The notes under the pieces: model-generated
What the model was told of the DNA's origin: nothing
Databases searched by the model: none
The model's input: the letters and a program-made list of their open reading frames with translations, nothing else
Source: Castor canadensis
Taxonomy: Eukaryota; Chordata; Mammalia; Rodentia; Castoridae
Direction: 5' to 3'
Assembly (NCBI RefSeq): GCF_047511655.1
Contig: NC_133389.1
Span: 147,772,473-147,836,472 of the forward strand
Length of the DNA stretch: 64,000 bases
Translations under genes and position numbers: made by a program
Part shown: piece after piece, positions 59,365-64,000 of the stretch
Numbering within the stretch: the stretch's first letter is position 1
Layout of the letters: each line of letters starts with the position of its first letter

Positions 59365-60300
59365 TTTGGCAGGACTGCAGTTTTAATTCAGGGCTTTGAG
59401 CTCAAAAATCATATGCTCTACTGCTGGAGTCACCCCTTCTGTCCATTGTTATTGTTTTGTTTTTTATTTATTTATTGTTTTACTGGGGCTACCTTGTGAC
59501 ATTTGCCAAAGTTCTTACAATATATCATACTTGAATTCGCCCCCCCTCCATCATTCTCCTGTATCCCTCCCACCCCACACACCGCTTCCAGTCCATTTTG
59601 CTCTGATTATTTTGGAAATGGGTCTTGCAAACTATTTTCTTGGTACCGATTTCAAACCTTGATCCTCCTGATCTCAGCCTCCCAAGTAGCTAGGATTACA
59701 TGCGTGAGCCACTGGCACCCAACTCCCCATTCTTTTTTGGGGGGGTAATGGGGTTTAATCTCAGGACTTATACTTTGAACCACTCCACCAGCCCTTTTTT
59801 TGTGAAGGATTTGTTCTTGAGATAGGGTTCTTGAAATATTTGCCCAGGGTTGGTTTTGAACCATGAGCCTCCTGATCACTGCCTCCTGAGGAGGTAGGAT
59901 TACAAGCATGAGCCACTGGTGCCCAGCTAGCTCCTTTTATTATAAATAGCTCTTGGAGGCTAGGTAGTTGCAGTTTCAAAAAAAAGTAGTATACATCAGG
60001 CTGGGCACAGCTACTTGGGAGGTGGAGATCAGGAAGATCCTGGTTGGAGGCCAGCCTAGGCAAAAAGTTAAGGGAGACTCCACCTCAACAAATAAGCTGG
60101 GTATGGTGGAACACTTCTGTAATCCCAGATATACAGAAGGCATAGGTAGGAGGATCATGTCTAAGGTAAGCCCAAGCAGAAAATTCAAGACCCTATCTGA
60201 AAAACAACTAAAGCAAAAAAAGGGCTGGGGACATGGCTCAAGTGATCAAGCACCTGCCTAACAAGTTCAAGGCCCTGAGTTCAAATGCCAGTACTGCAAG
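59365..60300. repeat. Dense SINE block upstream of SF3B1
   Basis: Minus-strand ID piece (59365-59440), B1 (59588-59725) and dimer (59738-59930). Then a plus-strand multi-unit composite (59998-60298): B1, second B1-like monomer, linker and full ID half. Confidence 0.75.
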
Positions 60301-60704
60301 TATATATACTATAAAGTAGCAGGGATACTTAAATTTCTAGGCAAAAAGCAAGATATGATAACTTTGCTGAATGTCAAATGCTACCTGTAGTTACACGAAT
60401 TACCTTTGCAGATAAAACTGTAAAAGCCTTGAAGTTCCCTGTTGACCAGTTTGCAGAGCCAATTTTTCCTCAACTGTCCCCCAGGGAAAGGAGCACTGTC
60501 ACAGGATGAATGGCTCACAATGTTGCTCTGCAATGTTGAATTTTCTAGAGACCCCTTTATAAAAAGGGAAGGACATCAGATTCTACCTACCCCAGGCCAA
60601 AAATGATTTCATCTGCCTTATGTTATGCCTAAAATTCCAAAATTAGTTTTATTTCTGAAATTGTAAAGCATTACTCAGTGAAATAAAAGATATCCTTGCA
60701 CTAG

Positions 60705-61480
60705 GAACCAGAGGTGCGTGCCTATAATCCTACTCAGGAGGCAGAGATCAGGAGGATCTCTCTTCTGTGAGAGACCCTATCTTGAAAAAAACGATTACAA
60801 AATAGGACTGGTGGAGTGGCTCAAGGTGTAGGCCTAAGTTCAAACCCCAGTACCACAAAAATAAATGAATAAAAAGATATCCTTGCAGTGATACTCTGAA
60901 TATGTCAGTAAACGCATCTGTCATCCTTGAGTTTCCCAAACTCTATGCTTAGAGAAATGGCTGGGTTGTTCTCCTGGAAGAGAGATACACCTAGCCAGCT
61001 CCTAGACCTGGCCTACAATACAGGAAAGCCTACAAACTGGTAACACAGTTTATTTGCTATGCCTGGATTCCTTCTTTTGGAAATTGGAATGGAAATATGA
61101 AAAGAACTTGGCAGCCATTTGCTACTGAAACAAGGAATCTGAGGAGAATGTCACTTTATGACATAGAGTGGAGAACCACTAACTCCTGCTGGAGACCTGC
61201 CTCTAGCCCCAAGTCTCTAAAGATCCATCTGATCCTGTCATCAATACCAAGTCTAACTAGAACAGAAGAGTAATAAATAAGCAAATTAGTGCTAATCCAT
61301 TTAGTAGCTGCTTTTTCTAGTTAAAAGTCAGTTGAGAGGGCTGGTGTAATGGCTCAAATGGTAGAGCACCTTCCTAGCAAGTATGAAGCCCTGAGTTCAA
61401 ACCCCCAGTACCTCCAAACAAAAGTTTGGGCTGGTGAAGTGGCTCAAGGTGTAGTCCCTGAGTTCAATACCCAGTACCGC
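60705..61480 (+). repeat. Plus-strand SINEs upstream of SF3B1
   Basis: A deleted-type dimer (60705-60862), an ID unit (61338-61420) and an isolated deleted-type ID half (61428-61490). Confidence 0.8.
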
Positions 61481-61734
61481 CAAAAAAAACCTCTTAGCGA
61501 AGTCAGCTAAGAGGTGACTTTGATTCATAATGGTGAAATACCTAGATTCAGAACACATACACCTTTCAGTAGATGTCCCAGACAGTAAAGATGATTTCGG
61601 CATGAGAAATATTACATGCACCAGCTGCTGTGATGGTCTCCTGGTGTTCAGATTAGCTAGGCTAAATCTCAATTTTTCAAATACTATGTTGCTATGAAAG
61701 CTAATTGTTTTGTTTGGGGTTTTTTTGGCGGGGG

Positions 61735-61965
61735 GAAGAGGGTTGGTGAGACAAGGTCTCACTATATGTTGTCACCCAGGCTGGCCTTGAACTCACCATC
61801 TTTTTACCTCTGCTTCCCAAAAGCTGGGATTACAATACATAATACAATACACTGGGCATTGAAGGCTTTTTTTTTTCTTTCTTTTTGGTGATACTGGGTT
61901 TGAACTCAGAGCCTCATGCTTGGTAGGTAGGCGCTTTCCCACTAGAGCCACTCCACCAGCCCTGA
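61735..61965 (-). repeat. B1-like and ID SINEs, minus strand
   Basis: 61735-61850 reads as B1 in reverse (GAGACAAGGTCTCACTATATG, CCAGGCTGGCCTTGAACTCAC). 61880-61965 is a reverse ID unit. Confidence 0.75.
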
Positions 61966-62317
61966 AAGCTTTTCTTGATGTGATTAAAGTCTACAATAAT
62001 TGACTTTACAGGAGATTGTCTAAGATAGACTAAGGAGATCTGATTCAGTCTTGAAATGCCTTAAGAGCAAAACTGACACTTCTCTGATGAGTAAGAAATT
62101 CCACCTGTGGATGCAACTTTAGCCTGTGCCCGGAGTTCAAGACTCCTCTTAGTGATGGCCTTGCCATCACTTGTCTAGTGTTTACAATCAGACAAACCAA
62201 TTCCTTGCAATAAATATCTTCATATATATGTCTCCTGCTGGCTCTGTCTCTGTGCTTGAACCCTAATAGATACCAATACCAAAGGTAAATTTCACCATTT
62301 AAAAAAACAAACAAACT

Positions 62318-62535
62318 TTTTTTGGCAGTGCTGGGGTTTGAACTTAGGGTCTCAGAGTTGCTAGGCAAGCACTCTACCACTTGAGCCATTCCACCAGCCC
62401 TTTTTTGTGCTGGGTGTTTTTCAGATAGGGTCTTGCAAACTATTTTTGCTTGGGATGACCTCAAATCACAATTCTCCTGATCTCTGCCTCCTGAATAGTT
62501 ACAATTACAGCATAAGCTTCCAGCGCCCAGCTCAA
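62318..62535 (-). repeat. B1-ID dimer, minus strand
   Basis: The reverse of a full-length ID half (GCTAGGCAAGCACTCTACCA) followed by a reverse B1 body. Confidence 0.8.
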
Positions 62536-62657
62536 GAAATATTTTTTAAAGTTTTGTCATATGCTAAAAATTACTTTAGGTGCTGAGAATACAATGTTGA
62601 ATAGGACCATGTCCTTCTGGAGTTTACAGTCTTTAAGGGAGAAAGATTCAAAGTATA

Positions 62658-62753
62658 AGTATGGCCTGGGGGTGTGGCTCACTGGTAGAGTACTTGCTTA
62701 GCATGTGTAAATTCCTGGGTTGGATCTCCAGCACTGGAAAAAAATAGATATAG

Positions 62754-62808
<55 letters not shown>
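62658..62808 (+). repeat. ID unit and (TG)n microsatellite
   Basis: A plus-strand ID unit (62658-62735), then about 27 uninterrupted TG repeats (62755-62808). Confidence 0.9.
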
Positions 62809-62812
<4 letters not shown>

Positions 62813-63210
62813 TCCAGGTGCTGTCAAGTGCCTCAAAGGAAAAGCAGAGTAAGGGGAGAATTGACAGGATGGGGGGACAGAATGGACAGAAAAGGTGGGA
62901 TCGCTAAGAAAAAGATGACAGCTCTGAGGTGAGATTTGAGTGAAGTTAAGGAATGAGGACCTGGGGAAAAGTATTCCAGACATAGCAAGTGTAGATTCAC
63001 CAAGGTAGGAATGACCTTGAAGTATTCGAAGAGGGACAAAAAAGGTTGATGTGTCTAGAGTGATGCCAGGGGTAAGAGTGGTATGAGATGAGGCCAGGGA
63101 AGTAAGCAGAGGCCAGATCATTCAGGGTCTTGGTAGAACAGTAGATTTTTATTATAGTATGAGAGAAAGATACTGGAGGGTTTAAACAAAAATGTTAATA
63201 ATTTGTTTTT

Positions 63211-63291
63211 AAAAGTTCATTCTGGGGGGAGAAATGACCCAAGCCTTGTATGCACATATGAATAATAAAAGAAAAAAAAAGTTCATTCTGG
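63211..63291 (+). mobile_element. Ultra-short L1 3'-end insertion with target-site duplication
   Basis: The 51 bp at 63226-63276 match the last bases of the L1 at 41724-41770 (GGGAGAAATGACCCAAGCC, TTGTATGCACATATGAATAA, then TAAAAGA and A's). The perfect 15-bp repeat aaaagttcattctgg flanks them at 63211-63225 and 63277-63291. Confidence 0.9.
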
Positions 63292-64000
63292 CTCTGTATG
63301 TAGAACACATTGTGGGGTTGTCCTCTTACATCTTCAATAGGCACTTGGGGTTCAAACTTTGTTTTAGGCCTATGTAAGAAGACAAAAGCAGATAGCTTTA
63401 GAAAAATGCAAATTGTCTCAGGTGTTACTTTCACACATTTTTACTTAAAACTATCTATTCCAACTGCCTGCTCCCTGTTTCTTAGATACTTCATATCTCA
63501 AGATACTTTGTATCTTAGTGTGCCTAAATCTAAACCAGTTTCTCTGCTATTGGGGTCTCAGTAAGGAACACCTTCAGTCACTGAGCCTCTTAGATATACT
63601 CTATTCCCTTTTTAGATTCCCTACCTTCCCTCCAAATCCAAAAGTCACAAAAATCTCTTCTTAATATTTCCTAAATCCATGCCCACCCTTTTGTTTCTCC
63701 TGAATTCCCTTAGTTCAAGCTCTCATTTATTCTTAGTTTATGACAATATCATTTTCTCTGGTCTAACTACCACAACTGCCTACCCCCATTTCAATCATTT
63801 CTGCTGCTTTCAAATGATCTTGAAAAAAGCTAAATCTGTTCCTGTCATGACTCAGATTAAAATCCTCCAATAATGTTTGATGCTATTGAACACCTTGATG
63901 CATACATTTTCTTCTCCAAATGCCTTCCAAGTGAAATCAAAGGACCAGTTCCACCAGAAAGTCTCAAACATCTTTCCTCTATACTATGTATAACAGTGAC
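63292..64000. other. Upstream intergenic DNA, nothing recognised
   Basis: No gene or repeat recognised. In mammals COQ10B lies beyond SF3B1 on this side, but none of its coding sequence was seen. Confidence 0.5.

Noticed and set aside
57000..64000. COQ10B exons, expected upstream of SF3B1 in mammals
   Set aside because: No coding match was seen; the gene probably lies outside the window.

Overview
This is mammalian nuclear DNA from a rodent. Nearly the whole window is one conserved housekeeping gene, SF3B1, on the minus strand, with its CpG-island promoter and flanking intergenic DNA. The repeats are rodent-type: 7SL-derived B1-like units, tRNA/ID-like SINEs ('ggctggtggagtggctcaagtgg...'), and B1+ID dimers (B1-dID type). 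Muroid-specific repeats were not seen. I infer a non-muroid rodent, most likely a castorimorph such as a beaver; the species is not proven by what can be seen here.

Layout. 1-10.7 kb is intergenic DNA downstream of SF3B1. It holds a 3'-truncated 5S rRNA retropseudogene (732-820), the 3' end of an endogenous retrovirus (polypurine tract plus LTR, about 1585-2853), a MIR, a MER5A, an old decayed 5'-truncated L1 (about 4975-9176) flanked by roughly 240-bp direct repeats, and a MER20. About 10.74-12.94 kb is the SF3B1 3'UTR, with a proximal and a candidate distal poly(A) signal. 12,943-56,017 is the SF3B1 coding region: all 25 exons were placed, every junction is GT-AG, and the exon lengths sum exactly to 1304 codons plus stop. 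56.0-56.5 kb is the CpG-island promoter. 56.5-64 kb is upstream intergenic DNA rich in SINEs, with no gene found.

Inside SF3B1, intron 2 carries a much younger L1 (37,301-41,814) that landed in the middle of a SINE. Intron 5 carries a processed TOMM6 pseudogene close to exon 5, intron 6 a U6 snRNA pseudogene, and intron 4 a candidate alternative terminal exon that would give a 144-residue protein. Intron 1 (12.5 kb) is packed with SINEs, nearly all antisense to the gene.

SF3B1 is the largest SF3b subunit of the U2 snRNP. Its N-terminal part (exons 1-9) carries the tryptophan-containing U2AF-ligand motifs and the SF3B6-binding segment. Exons 11-25 encode the HEAT-repeat superhelix that clamps the branch-site helix. 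The codons checked at cancer-hotspot positions (622, 625, 662, 666, 700) encode the usual residues. I found no novel multi-gene system. The points worth a second look are the intron 4 terminal exon, several retroposition events with clear target-site duplications, and the structure of the SINE population.
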